A stretch of DNA of 64,000 bases from Legionella nautarum (GCF_001467895.1 NZ_LNYO01000013.1:1169877-1233876); one strand, 5' to 3'; counted from the stretch's first letter, positions 1-9,048 are shown. Program-made: numbers and translations. The notes: generated from the sequence alone by a model not told the origin.

Positions 1-1
1 T

Positions 2-652
2 ATTAGTATTATTCTTTCTCCTGGATGCCCTTTTTTATTAGGAATCGATAGAAAAACAGCAAACCCAGCTTGCTTATCAATGACTGAAGAAGCCCTTTCT
101 GATAAAGAATTAACATCGGTTAAAACAGTTATTTTTAGCTTTAGAATGTTTGCCTACAACCGCAGTGGTTTTGAGTATAACACTGAAAAACAAGATTGGA
201 GTTTATGGTACAAATCGCAGAGACAGACCATGGACGATTTATCATTTTGGATACCTGCTCTGCGCAATACCTTACAACTTTTAATAAAAAAACATAAGCG
301 AGTGATTATTAGCTATGATGTGCCTGAATTACTTCACCCAATTAACGAATGCTTAGATAGTCGGCCTTTATATATACATGCTCACACCATAAAAAATTGC
401 AATATGCCACGAAAAATGGTTGACCAACGCCAAGCGCCTTTACGACAATTATTTGCCAAAATTCTTAAAGAATTCCCGCAGGTTGAAACCTTCGACCCAC
501 TGAATTATTTCTGTGACCAGAAATGGTGTTATGCGTTTAAAAATGGCCTGCCTTTATATTATGATGATGATCATTTGTCTGTAGAAGGATCTAGATTTTA
601 TGCGGCATCTTTTGCTAAAGAATTTCCTTCATTAATCCATAAGAACATTTAG
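2..652 (+). CDS. SGNH-domain acyltransferase, C-terminal part (cut by window edge)
   Basis: The reading frame is open to the left edge of the window, so the first visible ATG (position 80) is not the start. 216 residues are visible. Near the C-terminus is the motif DDDHLSVEGSRFYA, the Asp-x-x-His block (block V) of SGNH/GDSL esterase domains found at the C-terminus of OafA-type membrane acyltransferases that O-acylate lipopolysaccharide or other surface sugars. The N-terminal acyltransferase-3 membrane domain and the catalytic Ser block must lie upstream of the window. The gene is followed by a hairpin terminator. A stand-alone SGNH protein cannot be excluded. Confidence 0.75.
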   Translation: MSIILSPGCPFLLGIDRKTANPACLSMTEEALSDKELTSVKTVIFSFRMFAYNRSGFEYNTEKQDWSLWYKSQRQTMDDLSFWIPALRNTLQLLIKKHKRVIISYDVPELLHPINECLDSRPLYIHAHTIKNCNMPRKMVDQRQAPLRQLFAKILKEFPQVETFDPLNYFCDQKWCYAFKNGLPLYYDDDHLSVEGSRFYAASFAKEFPSLIHKNI

Positions 653-734
653 AGCAATACTTGTATTTTATGGTGAAATTGGCAATATTATAAGCGGTTA
701 TCCGAGATAATGCGTGGACCATTCCCTTTTATAA

Positions 735-753
735 AGGGGATTCTAAATCCCCT
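735..753. terminator. Bidirectional hairpin terminator
   Basis: The sequence AGGGGATT-CTA-AATCCCCT forms a perfect 8-bp stem with a 3-nt loop. It lies between two convergent genes (stops at 652 and 769) and has T-rich flanks on both sides (CTTCT on the + strand, TTTAT on the - strand), so it can serve both. Confidence 0.7.
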
Positions 754-768
754 CTTCTAATCCCAGCC

Positions 769-2667
769 CTAAAAAAGGACACAGTTTGATGGGCAAACTC
801 CTGATTGCCTTGAAATTCCAGACTTTCTTCCAAAAAAGGAATCTCTGATATAATCAGGTACTTTTTCTAACTCAGCTTCATGAAACAGATCTGTAGCAGC
901 TTTTAAGTCCTCGATGTGAGTACTTTCATGGTCTTTCGCTTGTTCTGAAATCCATTTTAACATGCACTTTAAGCCTCTTAGACGGAATCCAGAGTGTGCA
1001 ACAGCAGCAGCATGTTTGGGTTCTGTAGCTGCCCTCTCTACTGCCGGCCTGTATTTTTCATCCATGTTTAGGACCTTACAGGGAAACTCCGTTAAAAAAG
1101 GAGAGCGTTCTAAATCCAAGTTATTATTATCATGAAACTCCGTTAGAACTTGTTTGTAGGCCTTCATATCATCACCATACATTTCCTCATAATCGATATT
1201 TTCAGGAACATATTTCCCCCAATGCAATTTTGCTTTTAAGAAATTAATAAGATAGCTAACAAAATTGTCACGAAATTCTTTAAAACCGCTAGCACCAGGA
1301 CTTGAAACGATATCAAAACCACAGGTCAGTTTTTTATCACTATGGTGAGAACCTGGAGATAAACTGGCTGGAAAATTTTGATTTTGAAATAATCTAGCAT
1401 AGGCTCCAAAAGTGACCGGCGCTTCCCCTCTTCCTTTTGCGGCCTCAGTATCCGCTGCAACCTTAGTAAAAGCATCAACCATTTCTTGCAAATCATCACC
1501 GACCGGGAACAAGCCATCCAGATCGTTAATACTCTTAGGATATTGTTGTTGATAATGATATTGTGCCGGTGCTCTACCTATGGATTTTTTTTTATCCTCA
1601 GTCCCTACCCCATAACGAGTCACAACGTACTTCATAAAAAGTGGCGTCAATTGTGGGAACATAGCTAAGACATCCGTGACTCGTAAGCCTTCTTCTAATT
1701 CTATTTGCAGCCATTGCTCAATATTTTGAGCCTCAGGATCAAAATTTTTATCCTCAGTTTCCAAAGGCATGGGCTTGTATTCAATTATTTTAACGTTTCT
1801 GACGTTGCGATTATTGAGGTCATCATCATAGGTGGGTACATAATATACACTAAGCATCGGAAAGCCTTTACGAGGTAATTTCCCTGCTTTCACCTCATCA
1901 ATAAAATCCGGAAGACTCACTGCTCTTTCAACGCGTTTTAACTTTTCGGCTGGCTTACATTTCAACTCCATTTCCACTGCAATGCCAAAAAGACCGAAGT
2001 GGGTAGAAACAATGAGATCAAAATCATCCTTATATTTCTCTCTAGTGATAGTTTCTGTTTCTCCATTCATCATTAGGAAAGTAATGGATTCGATATTATC
2101 GGTATAGGCTCCCGCTCTTATATCTGTACCATGCCCACCGAGAGCAGCAAGGCCAAAGGGGGTAACTCGATTGATTAGACTAGGCGGGCTTATAGTAGCC
2201 ACGCCATTTTCGTCAAGAATTTCATCTAACATCTTAATTTGCGGACCAGGCCTTAGTGTAACAGTCATCTTTTCTTTATTTATTTGAATGGCATATTCAT
2301 CCGAAGCAGCGAACTCAAGATTAATGATAATGTCCCCGTCTATCCAGGGTGTTAAAGAAAAGGATTCACTATATTCAACATCTTCACGACCTCCTGCTGC
2401 TACACGGCAGGTAATTCTATCTTTCGACGCCAGTTCTGGTTCTGAATCAGTATCTGAGCCTGGAGCTTTTCTTGTGTTTATCTCATTTATTTTTTTAATA
2501 ATTTGTTTTGCTGCATCTAAGTTTTTAATTTTTAACCGAAATTTCCCAGTCTGCTTGTTCAAACCACAAAAATCAGACCAGTCTGCATTTTCTGTGTATT
2601 CGGCATGCAAATTTTCACGTTTGATAAGATCAATAATTTCTCTTTGTTGTGCTTCGGTAAATGCCAT
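769..2667 (-). CDS. FAD-binding (PCMH/VAO-type) oxidoreductase ending in a CaaX box
   Basis: 632 residues. Residues about 85-240 resemble the FAD-binding domain of vanillyl-alcohol-oxidase/sugar-lactone-oxidase enzymes, with GGHGTDIRAGAYTD (about 177-190) followed by the ITFLMMNGE strand and an HFGLFGIAVEMELK segment. The C-terminal half would be the substrate domain. The substrate is not predictable. The last four residues are C-V-L-F (residues 629-632), a CaaX motif with X=Phe, the type used by eukaryotic geranylgeranyltransferase I. Bacteria lack that enzyme, but several Legionella effectors (AnkB, LegG1) use host prenylation. The N-terminal 70 residues are charged and not recognised. The gene is monocistronic. 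Two TAATAT motifs lie upstream (2730-2748) but at 10-nt rather than 11-nt spacing, so I do not call a PmrA box. Confidence 0.75.
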   Translation of the reverse strand: MAFTEAQQREIIDLIKRENLHAEYTENADWSDFCGLNKQTGKFRLKIKNLDAAKQIIKKINEINTRKAPGSDTDSEPELASKDRITCRVAAGGREDVEYSESFSLTPWIDGDIIINLEFAASDEYAIQINKEKMTVTLRPGPQIKMLDEILDENGVATISPPSLINRVTPFGLAALGGHGTDIRAGAYTDNIESITFLMMNGETETITREKYKDDFDLIVSTHFGLFGIAVEMELKCKPAEKLKRVERAVSLPDFIDEVKAGKLPRKGFPMLSVYYVPTYDDDLNNRNVRNVKIIEYKPMPLETEDKNFDPEAQNIEQWLQIELEEGLRVTDVLAMFPQLTPLFMKYVVTRYGVGTEDKKKSIGRAPAQYHYQQQYPKSINDLDGLFPVGDDLQEMVDAFTKVAADTEAAKGRGEAPVTFGAYARLFQNQNFPASLSPGSHHSDKKLTCGFDIVSSPGASGFKEFRDNFVSYLINFLKAKLHWGKYVPENIDYEEMYGDDMKAYKQVLTEFHDNNNLDLERSPFLTEFPCKVLNMDEKYRPAVERAATEPKHAAAVAHSGFRLRGLKCMLKWISEQAKDHESTHIEDLKAATDLFHEAELEKVPDYIRDSFFGRKSGISRQSGVCPSNCVLF

Positions 2668-2958
2668 AATCCAATCTCCATTTCACTATTTTTCGTTAAA
2701 TAACAATTTTTTCCCTAGACCTATTTGGCATATTAATAGATATTAGAATCTAATTTCCAAACAAAGTGCAGCTATAGAATACTAACGATAAAATTTAAGT
2801 TCATCAACAGATCAATTTTTATCTAATCAATAAAAATAAAAGGCAAATGCATTATTTATCAATCTTTCTATTTTATTTTCAATAAGTTGGAAATCCCTGA
2901 AAATAAATAACAGAAGTGAGGCCACAGCTCATAGTCGTAAGGCTAAGATATTTTTTGC

Positions 2959-3205
2959 CTGTTCAGGCTGAGGTATCCCTATGAAATAAAGATCTAAGGA
3001 ATTTGTATTCATTTTATTCCGTTCAGCCTGAGGAGCACGCATAGCGTGAGTCTCGAAGGCTTGTCCTGAGGCTCTCGAGGGAGGGGGCTTTTGCGACACT
3101 TCGAGACAGCGCTGTGCGCTTCCTCAGTGCGAACGGGATAAACAAAACGATCAATGAACTAAACAGTCTATATAATTTCGTGGGGGTATCTAAGAGCCCG
3201 AACAG
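2959..3205. repeat. Palindromic MITE-like repeat, copy A
   Basis: A 247-bp intergenic element with nested inverted repeats. The outer ends are CTGTTCAGGCTGAGGTATCC on the left and, as reverse complement, CTGTTCGGGCTCTTAGATAC on the right. An inner pair (about 3018-3140) starts CCGTTCAGCCTGAGGAGC and ends with the complement of CCCGTTCGCACTGAGGAAGC. A second copy lies inverted at 19076-19274. No coding frame is visible. The rest of the 2668-3291 gap shows only AT-rich DNA with the promoter of the FAD oxidase gene at its left end. Confidence 0.75.
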
Positions 3206-3291
3206 TTAATTTTTAGACTACAAAGCTAAACAAGGCTTAGCCGGACGGCTATAGCCTTAGCCCAAGAAATTCATTGACGTAAGGAAAAATT

Positions 3292-4581
3292 TTAGTTTTC
3301 CATGCAGAAGGTCATAAAATACAACAAAATTAACAATCCATAAAAATTAAATGAATAATAACTTAGTTTTCCTACTAGAGAATGCATCATAGTTAAGGGA
3401 ATATTATTGATTGGAACATTAATTAAAAATAAACAAATAAACCAAGAAACCTTAAGCTTGGAAAGTTTTTTTTGAGATAGAAAAATCAGCCAAGTTAGGG
3501 AAAGAGGAAACACTAGTAATGGAAAATAATATAACCACCCAAAAGGGCTTAAAAATAACATCATCACTGAAGTTAACGCAAAGGATTTATGTTTAATTTT
3601 AAATCGTTCAATCTGAATTATTTTTATTAAATATAAAATAAAAAAAACAGCAAATAGAACACCATAAATTAGCATGGTTAGGTTCCAGTTTTGCTCAGCT
3701 TCAGTATTCAATAATCGATAAATAATCCCGAAAATAGAGGCATTCCAACTCTTTCCATACCAATTTATCTGGGACATCATCAAAAAATAATGGCTGTATA
3801 TTTTTATTCCATAAAGGCATAAGGGAAGCAAGGATAAAAAGATGAAAACAGCTAACATGACCCAACAAACTCTATAACGTTTTTGCACAAAAGCATAAAC
3901 AATTAATAGAGCAGGAAAAAATTTAATGGCGATAAGAATGCCCCAGAGGATACCAGCAAAATAATCCCTTTCCCTCATATAAAAATGATATCCAGTCATT
4001 AGAAAAAAAAAGAGAATTAAGCCGATTTGAGCAAGACCTGTATTCATTAAAACAGGAAAACTTAATAAGTAAATAAAATACAAGTAGAAGCCATTTTTTT
4101 TAATATATTCAGGAGAAAATGCGTAAGAAAAAGCGATCTTGGCACCAATTAATCCCAAAATAAATGAAAACACAGTCCAGATTATGACCGCAGTATAATA
4201 ACTAAGAGTTGTGAGTGGATTTAAAAAAAAGAGCACAATAGGAGGATTTAAATTAGCTGGAACTAATTTTTGGGTTGGAAAATAAATAGTTGATAATATT
4301 TGGTAAGGGTTTCCTCCTTTTGCAAGCATTTGCGATGAAAAATAGAACGAGTGAAAATCAAGCAGTTGCTCGGAAGAAAACATCAGATAAAAAAGAACAG
4401 CGTAGAAACTAGCAAGTAAAACAGCGAGAAACAATTTCCATGCACTCTCTAGATTTGTTTTTTCTAAATTTTCAAAATAAAATCGATTAATTTTTTCAAT
4501 CCTAGCTATTGTTTTATTGTTGTATCTCGCAAAAATCAAATAAATCGTATCCATGTTTACCAAATATAAAAGTTTAGTCAA
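3292..4581 (-). CDS. GT87-family (DUF2029) membrane glycosyltransferase
   Basis: 429 residues with about ten hydrophobic segments. The first periplasmic loop has LDFHSFYFSSQMLAKGGNPY, the Asp-containing motif typical of GT-C fold GT87 polyprenyl-phosphate-mannose-dependent mannosyltransferases, followed by NLNPPIVLFFLNPL, also characteristic. It probably transfers a sugar from a lipid carrier to an envelope glycan. The acceptor is unknown. An internal ATG at codon 10 (MDTIY) is an alternative start. It is divergently transcribed from the DUF4442 gene, with 68 bp between them. Confidence 0.7.
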   Translation of the reverse strand: MTKLLYLVNMDTIYLIFARYNNKTIARIEKINRFYFENLEKTNLESAWKLFLAVLLASFYAVLFYLMFSSEQLLDFHSFYFSSQMLAKGGNPYQILSTIYFPTQKLVPANLNPPIVLFFLNPLTTLSYYTAVIIWTVFSFILGLIGAKIAFSYAFSPEYIKKNGFYLYFIYLLSFPVLMNTGLAQIGLILFFFLMTGYHFYMRERDYFAGILWGILIAIKFFPALLIVYAFVQKRYRVCWVMLAVFIFLSLLPLCLYGIKIYSHYFLMMSQINWYGKSWNASIFGIIYRLLNTEAEQNWNLTMLIYGVLFAVFFILYLIKIIQIERFKIKHKSFALTSVMMLFLSPFGWLYYFPLLVFPLSLTWLIFLSQKKLSKLKVSWFICLFLINVPINNIPLTMMHSLVGKLSYYSFNFYGLLILLYFMTFCMEN

Positions 4582-4649
4582 GGGATTTTGCCTTGATTAA
4601 CTCCTTAATAAATGACACATTTTAGTTAATTCGATATTGGAAAATCTTA

Positions 4650-5108
4650 ATGAAATTTTCATCCTTATTAAAATTGATTAGATTTTGGCCTCCATTTCTA
4701 GGTGCTGGCATCAGCGTAAAGCACTTCAATGCAGAACTTACCAATATCCACGTCCAAATGAAAATGCGTTTTTGGAACAAGAATTACGTTGGCACCCATT
4801 TTGGAGGCTCTTTATATTCCATGACTGACCCTTTTTATATGTTAATGCTGATGAATTTATTAGGCAGAGAATACATCATTTGGGATAAGTCAGCCTTTAT
4901 CCGTTATAAAATGCCAGCAAAAGGTACTGTTTATGCCAAATTTGAATTATCACAAGAACAGCTTAATAAAATTCGGCAAGATATGAATCAAGCAAAGAAG
5001 ATTGAATTAGAATTTACTGTGCCAATAACCGATGCGGATAATAATCTTGTTGCTGAGGTAAAGAAATTAATTTATATCGCAAAAAAATCAGAAGTCCGTA
5101 AAAAATAG
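4650..5108 (+). CDS. DUF4442 hotdog-fold protein (thioesterase-like)
   Basis: 152 residues covering a single hotdog-type domain. The stretch NYVGTHFGGSLYSMTDPFYM matches DUF4442 proteins, where the helix after H-F-G-G-S packs on the beta sheet as in acyl-CoA thioesterases. Activity is not established for most members, so thioesterase is inference. Its stop codon abuts the stop of the convergent PNPOx-like gene with no base between them, and no terminator is seen there. Confidence 0.75.
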   Translation: MKFSSLLKLIRFWPPFLGAGISVKHFNAELTNIHVQMKMRFWNKNYVGTHFGGSLYSMTDPFYMLMLMNLLGREYIIWDKSAFIRYKMPAKGTVYAKFELSQEQLNKIRQDMNQAKKIELEFTVPITDADNNLVAEVKKLIYIAKKSEVRKK

Positions 5109-5645
5109 TTAAATAATCGGCAATTGCTTTACCTGCCACATCCTTTCTTGAAGGATATATTTTTTTCTTGTTCCTTTAATAAAGTCTAGTTTGTTGATCT
5201 CTAATATTTCCCAGGCCTTAGGAACCACTTCCACTATACCAAATGAACTAGGAATTGTTTCTTTTAACTCATTTGTACCTTCAGAAATATAAAAATTTTG
5301 CCAATACTCTTCGAGATAATTTTCCCAGTATAAGGTTGTCAGGGGTAAATTAGTTTTTCTATTATGAAGCAATGCCGTTCCCTCAACAAGAATTTGACCA
5401 TAATCAGCATTCATTAAACATAGTGCAATATGAGTGTTTTTCGTTAGATGCTGCCATTTGCCAGATAGGGTAGACGTTAAAAAAACAAGTGAGCCACGAG
5501 AAGTGAAATCATATAAATGCATAGTTCTCACATAAGGAAGCTCATTATAAACCGTCGTTACTTGCCCAAATATTGGATTTCTAGGGAAATTAAACCAATC
5601 CTTTAATTGGTTTTTAAGCAAAATAATCAGTTCATCTGAGTTCAT
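5109..5645 (-). CDS. Pyridoxamine 5'-phosphate oxidase-like flavin protein
   Basis: 178 residues with the split-barrel FMN-binding pattern: PYVRTMHLYDFTSRGSLVFLT followed by SGKWQHLTKNTHIALCLM and GQILVEGTALL. These match the strand order of PNPOx-family proteins, in which the Arg and the following Ser/Thr cluster contact FMN phosphate. The true PdxH signature at the C-terminus is not evident, so it is more likely a general PNPOx-fold oxidoreductase than the vitamin B6 enzyme. It is a single gene, convergent with the DUF4442 gene. Confidence 0.7.
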   Translation of the reverse strand: MNSDELIILLKNQLKDWFNFPRNPIFGQVTTVYNELPYVRTMHLYDFTSRGSLVFLTSTLSGKWQHLTKNTHIALCLMNADYGQILVEGTALLHNRKTNLPLTTLYWENYLEEYWQNFYISEGTNELKETIPSSFGIVEVVPKAWEILEINKLDFIKGTRKKYILQERMWQVKQLPII

Positions 5646-5757
5646 AGAATTAGGATGATTAATAGGTGATGGCTTAGTTATAACTTAAAATCAGCTATCT
5701 TGTCATCCTGCGAAGTCAGAACAGGAGGCGGAATACTTCAGAACCAACGGTTTTTGA

Positions 5758-6318
5758 TTAGCGCACACTATTATTCGGTACGCCCCGCATTAACTCTGAT
5801 AAATCATCAGCATGATCTTCTTCATCAGCTAAAATATCTTCTAACATCCGACGTGTAGTTGGGTCGCTTGCGCCAAACCATTGAATTAATTCACGGTAAA
5901 CCATAATTGCTATACGTTCTGCAATTAAATCTTCTTCAATTAATTGCAATAAATTTTCCCCTTTCCCATATTCAGTGGTAGTTCTATCCAGCACTGTACC
6001 TGGATTAAAATCAGGATTTCCTCCCAACTGATTAATTCTCTCCGCTATCATCATCATATGTCGCTGCTCGTCATCAGCATGCTCAGAAAATTCAGCTGCG
6101 AGTTGTGGCCGCTCAATTCCGGTGGCAATAATTTGATGATGGCGATAACGCATTACACACATAATTTCTGTGGCTAAAGCAGTATTTAAATGCCTACATG
6201 CAAGTTTTAAATCGAGAGGATAATCTTCGGTAACCGCCCCGTTCCCAATCGATCGTCGAGCCTGTTTTTTGATTTTATTAAGATCATAAGGAATTTTGCT
6301 AGGATTAGATTTAATCAT
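5758..6318 (-). CDS. Ferritin-like / bacterioferritin-type di-iron protein
   Basis: 186 residues forming a four-helix bundle with the spaced ligand motifs ATEIMCVMRYRHH, EHADDEQRHMMMIAERI, EEDLIAERIAIMVYRE and LADEEDHADDL. These supply two E-x-x-H pairs for a di-iron centre. A roughly 45-residue N-terminal extension precedes the bundle. It probably stores iron or detoxifies iron and peroxide in the cytoplasm. An AGGAG-like ribosome site (aaGGAGatttatc in the coding strand) precedes the ATG. It stands alone, followed by a 200-bp AT-rich divergent promoter region shared with the CNB gene. Confidence 0.8.
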   Translation of the reverse strand: MIKSNPSKIPYDLNKIKKQARRSIGNGAVTEDYPLDLKLACRHLNTALATEIMCVMRYRHHQIIATGIERPQLAAEFSEHADDEQRHMMMIAERINQLGGNPDFNPGTVLDRTTTEYGKGENLLQLIEEDLIAERIAIMVYRELIQWFGASDPTTRRMLEDILADEEDHADDLSELMRGVPNNSVR

Positions 6319-6518
6319 GATAAATCTCCTTTTTAGATCATAAAAAAATATAAACCCTAATATAGTTATACACTATTTCTTAGTAATTCAATTAAAAAAA
6401 CAATTTAAACCAGCAGATAATCCATAATGGTTTATACTGTAAAATACACGATAAATTCACAAATAATTATCCTAAAATAATAGCCTTAGATCCATGAAAT
6501 TATTTTTTAAGGACGAAA

Positions 6519-7544
6519 ATGATTGAAAAAGAAACGAGAGACAAAATAACCGACAAATATATACAATGCATTTATGAATCAGAACATTTTACTCTTAATA
6601 GATATTTTGATATTAAAGAAATATTTTCACTATTTAACTACAGCCAAATCATATCTTATATTGCAGGGAAAATAATTCTTAAACAAGGTAAAAAATCTGA
6701 GGGTATTTTTATTGTTCTTGAGGGTACAGTTAACATTGTAGAGAAAACTCTTGGTAAAAATAAGTTTCACTTAGGCACTTTATCACCCGGTGAATTTTTA
6801 GGAGTAACTAGCTATATTGGCAATGAGAAATCTCCAACCTCATTCATTGCCAATGATAATGTAACCTGTTTATTTATCTCTAAAACATATTTAAACATGG
6901 TTACCCTTGTTTTCCCTGAAATTAATTATAAAATTTTAAAGGCAATTACAAGTCAAGTTTGCCTGCATCTTATTAATTTACACGAAAAGGTTATCAACTA
7001 TATTGCCAATTCTGGCATGTCTAAACTATCCCTGTATGGCAGGGTAGTTCATTCGATGACAAAACCAAGTATTTTACAAACTGATGACCTTGAAAAATAC
7101 AAAGAAATTATAAAAAAAATAAACCGCTATTTTAATGAAGATGAATGGAATTATTTATTTAAACAATGCCAATTTTTAGACGCACCAAAAAATTGTAAAA
7201 TTATTTTAGAGAACGAAACCTCATCCTCTTGTTATATTGTTATTCGCGGGGCCGTCCAATCGAGCATTATGAAAGATAACAAGCTAGCAAAATTATCTGT
7301 GATAGGTCCTTATACTTTATTAGCAAATATGCCCATTGAAAACCATCCTTTTACTGTTACATTTATTACTTGTGAGGGTTCAATATTATTAAAAATGAAC
7401 GAAATGAACTTAAAGTTTATCGAAAAAAATCAACCTGATCTTTGGTATAAGTTATATAATTTAATATGTAAATCAGTAGTTGCATTACAGAAATCCATTG
7501 ACAAATTAGACTCGCGTTTGCAAGTCGAAAATTACAATAGGTAA
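6519..7544 (+). CDS. Tandem cyclic-nucleotide-binding-fold protein with degenerate phosphate cassettes
   Basis: 341 residues with two CNB-like beta-roll domains, about 30-150 and 205-320. The first has KIILKQGKKSEGIFIVLEGTVNIV and SPGEFLGVTSYIGNEKSPTS. The Arg that binds the cyclic phosphate in active CNB domains (G-E-x(n)-R-x-A/T) is missing, and the second domain is even more degenerate. No DNA-binding or enzymatic domain follows, so it may be a ligand or partner sensor rather than a Crp-type factor. The stop is 4 bp before the class II amidotransferase start, so the two are probably co-translated. Confidence 0.65.
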   Translation: MIEKETRDKITDKYIQCIYESEHFTLNRYFDIKEIFSLFNYSQIISYIAGKIILKQGKKSEGIFIVLEGTVNIVEKTLGKNKFHLGTLSPGEFLGVTSYIGNEKSPTSFIANDNVTCLFISKTYLNMVTLVFPEINYKILKAITSQVCLHLINLHEKVINYIANSGMSKLSLYGRVVHSMTKPSILQTDDLEKYKEIIKKINRYFNEDEWNYLFKQCQFLDAPKNCKIILENETSSSCYIVIRGAVQSSIMKDNKLAKLSVIGPYTLLANMPIENHPFTVTFITCEGSILLKMNEMNLKFIEKNQPDLWYKLYNLICKSVVALQKSIDKLDSRLQVENYNR

Positions 7545-7548
7545 GCTT

Positions 7549-8466
7549 ATGTGCAGAGTATTAACTTATCTTGGTAAACCAATTTTAATTGAGGAGCTTT
7601 TATATAAAACTGATAACTCGTTTATAAAACAAAGTTATGATCCGATTTACATGTCGCATCTACTTAATTTAGCGGGTTTTGGGCTGGCTGCATGGAATAA
7701 TGAGTCCCATAATCCAGATTTCCCCTATCTGTATAAAACACCACAACTCCCTTTTTACGATGAAAATCTTCGCAGCCTCGCTTCAAAAATTTCCCCCCAT
7801 TGTCTTTTAGCGCATTTAAGAGGGGTCTCATACAGTGAAAGGCAAGTGATTACCATTCAAAATGTCCATCCTTTTTCGTTTCCTGGAACCAATATAGTCC
7901 TAGCACATAACGGTTCTTTATATGATTTTAAATTAATGCGCTATGATTTATTAGAATTTATCGATACTGCTTATAAAAAAGAAATAAAAGGCACAACTGA
8001 CAGCGAATGGCTGTATTATTTATTTTTATCACAGCTAGAAAAAGCACAAACCGATTACTCAACCAAAGAAATTATCAATGCTGTATTTGAAATGATAAAA
8101 ATACTGCAATTTGTAAGAAAGAAAAATAAAATTAAAATCAATTCGCCGGTTAATTTATTTATTACTAATGGACAATTTATAGCAGCTACCCGTTTCGTTT
8201 TAGATTATGGTTGGTTTGCGTTTGAGTCGCAACCTTCTGCACACGCAGCCTACCATTCGCTCTGGTATACCTATGGCGAATCTTATGGCTTTTATGACAA
8301 AGAATATCAGATGAAAGGTGCCGATATTAAAACCAGCATTATTATCGCTTCCGAACCGCTGACTGAGAATGCAACAACCTGGCTAGAAGTCCCTGAATAT
8401 ACCTTAATTGTGGCTCGCTCAGTAGAAGGTGAGATACAAATTAACTCTCAAGATATTAATATTTAA
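7549..8466 (+). CDS. Class II glutamine amidotransferase (YafJ/EgtC-like)
   Basis: 305 residues starting Met-Cys-Arg-Val, giving the N-terminal nucleophile Cys after Met removal, as in Ntn-type glutaminases. Further family motifs are LLAHLRGVS, the NVHPF segment, VLAHNGSLYDF (the oxyanion Asn-Gly) and GTTDSEWLYYLFL. There is no synthetase domain, so this is a stand-alone glutaminase-type enzyme that hydrolyses gamma-glutamyl amides. The substrate is unknown. It is preceded at 4 bp by the tandem CNB-fold gene, and the pairing suggests a regulatory subunit or sensor. Confidence 0.8.
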   Translation: MCRVLTYLGKPILIEELLYKTDNSFIKQSYDPIYMSHLLNLAGFGLAAWNNESHNPDFPYLYKTPQLPFYDENLRSLASKISPHCLLAHLRGVSYSERQVITIQNVHPFSFPGTNIVLAHNGSLYDFKLMRYDLLEFIDTAYKKEIKGTTDSEWLYYLFLSQLEKAQTDYSTKEIINAVFEMIKILQFVRKKNKIKINSPVNLFITNGQFIAATRFVLDYGWFAFESQPSAHAAYHSLWYTYGESYGFYDKEYQMKGADIKTSIIIASEPLTENATTWLEVPEYTLIVARSVEGEIQINSQDINI

Positions 8467-8550
8467 CTCGTTTTTCTCTATCTAAATTAGTGACAAACTT
8501 TTTCCAGTTGCTTAAGATGTTTAGATAATTTTATGCCAAGGATAGCTGAA

Positions 8551-8844
8551 ATGCCCGAATTACTTACCAAACATCCCGACATGGCTTTAAAACTTTTAAA
8601 AGATGCGAATATTCCCTGCGGAACTGGTGCAACACAAGCCATTCTAACAGCCTGCCCTAAAGACCAATTTTGTTCTTTGCCGTCTGGTGAGTTTTGCATT
8701 TATGGTACAAATCAAGTCTCAGAAATGCACCAGATTCATCCTGTTGAATTTTTACTTGTACCCAGCAATTTTGCACCCATTGGGGGATTAATTTTAATCG
8801 CACTGGCGATTGGGGTTTGGCTTGGTACCAAACTCCAAAAATAA
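8551..8844 (+). CDS. Small cysteine-containing protein with one C-terminal membrane helix
   Basis: 97 residues if started at 8551. I chose this ATG over the one at 8533 because AAGGA lies 9 bp upstream of it. The soluble part has four Cys (IPCGTG, TACPKDQFC, GEFCIY), possibly disulfide- or metal-bound. Residues about 75-93 (IGGLILIALAIGVWLG) form a membrane helix near the C-terminus, so it is tail-anchored. No family is recognised. It may be conserved only in Legionella. Confidence 0.55.
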   Translation: MPELLTKHPDMALKLLKDANIPCGTGATQAILTACPKDQFCSLPSGEFCIYGTNQVSEMHQIHPVEFLLVPSNFAPIGGLILIALAIGVWLGTKLQK

Positions 8845-8847
8845 GGA

Positions 8848-9006
8848 TTAGTTAACGCGGAAATTAATGAGTTGCCAAGGATCTTCCTGGTCAAACTATT
8901 CTTCAAAAAGAGCAGCACGCTCTTATAAGGGAGTCCAATTAGTATAATAGCCACCTACTTTCCCCAAATAAGGAAAAGCGAGGATGCTGGATTCAAAGCT
9001 CAAACT
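8848..9006 (-). pseudogene. Possible decayed gene remnant of unknown family
   Basis: On the minus strand one frame reads SILAFPYLGKVGGYYTNW then, past a TAA at 8923, ERAALFEE, then, past a TAG, FDQEDPWQLINFRVN and a final TAA at 8848. The protein-like composition continuing in the same frame across two stop codons suggests a broken gene. The family is not recognised. The evidence is weak. Confidence 0.25.
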
Positions 9007-9048
9007 TAGGATATGCTCTTTAATTAAAGTCAATGCAAAGGAATTGCA

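Noticed and set aside
2730-2748. PmrA box upstream of the FAD oxidase
   Set aside because: The two TAATAT motifs are 10 nt apart and only one matches the consensus well. The spacing should be 11.
3292-3303. C-terminal CMEN of the GT87 protein as a CaaX box
   Set aside because: The a positions are not aliphatic and the protein is a bacterial polytopic membrane enzyme.
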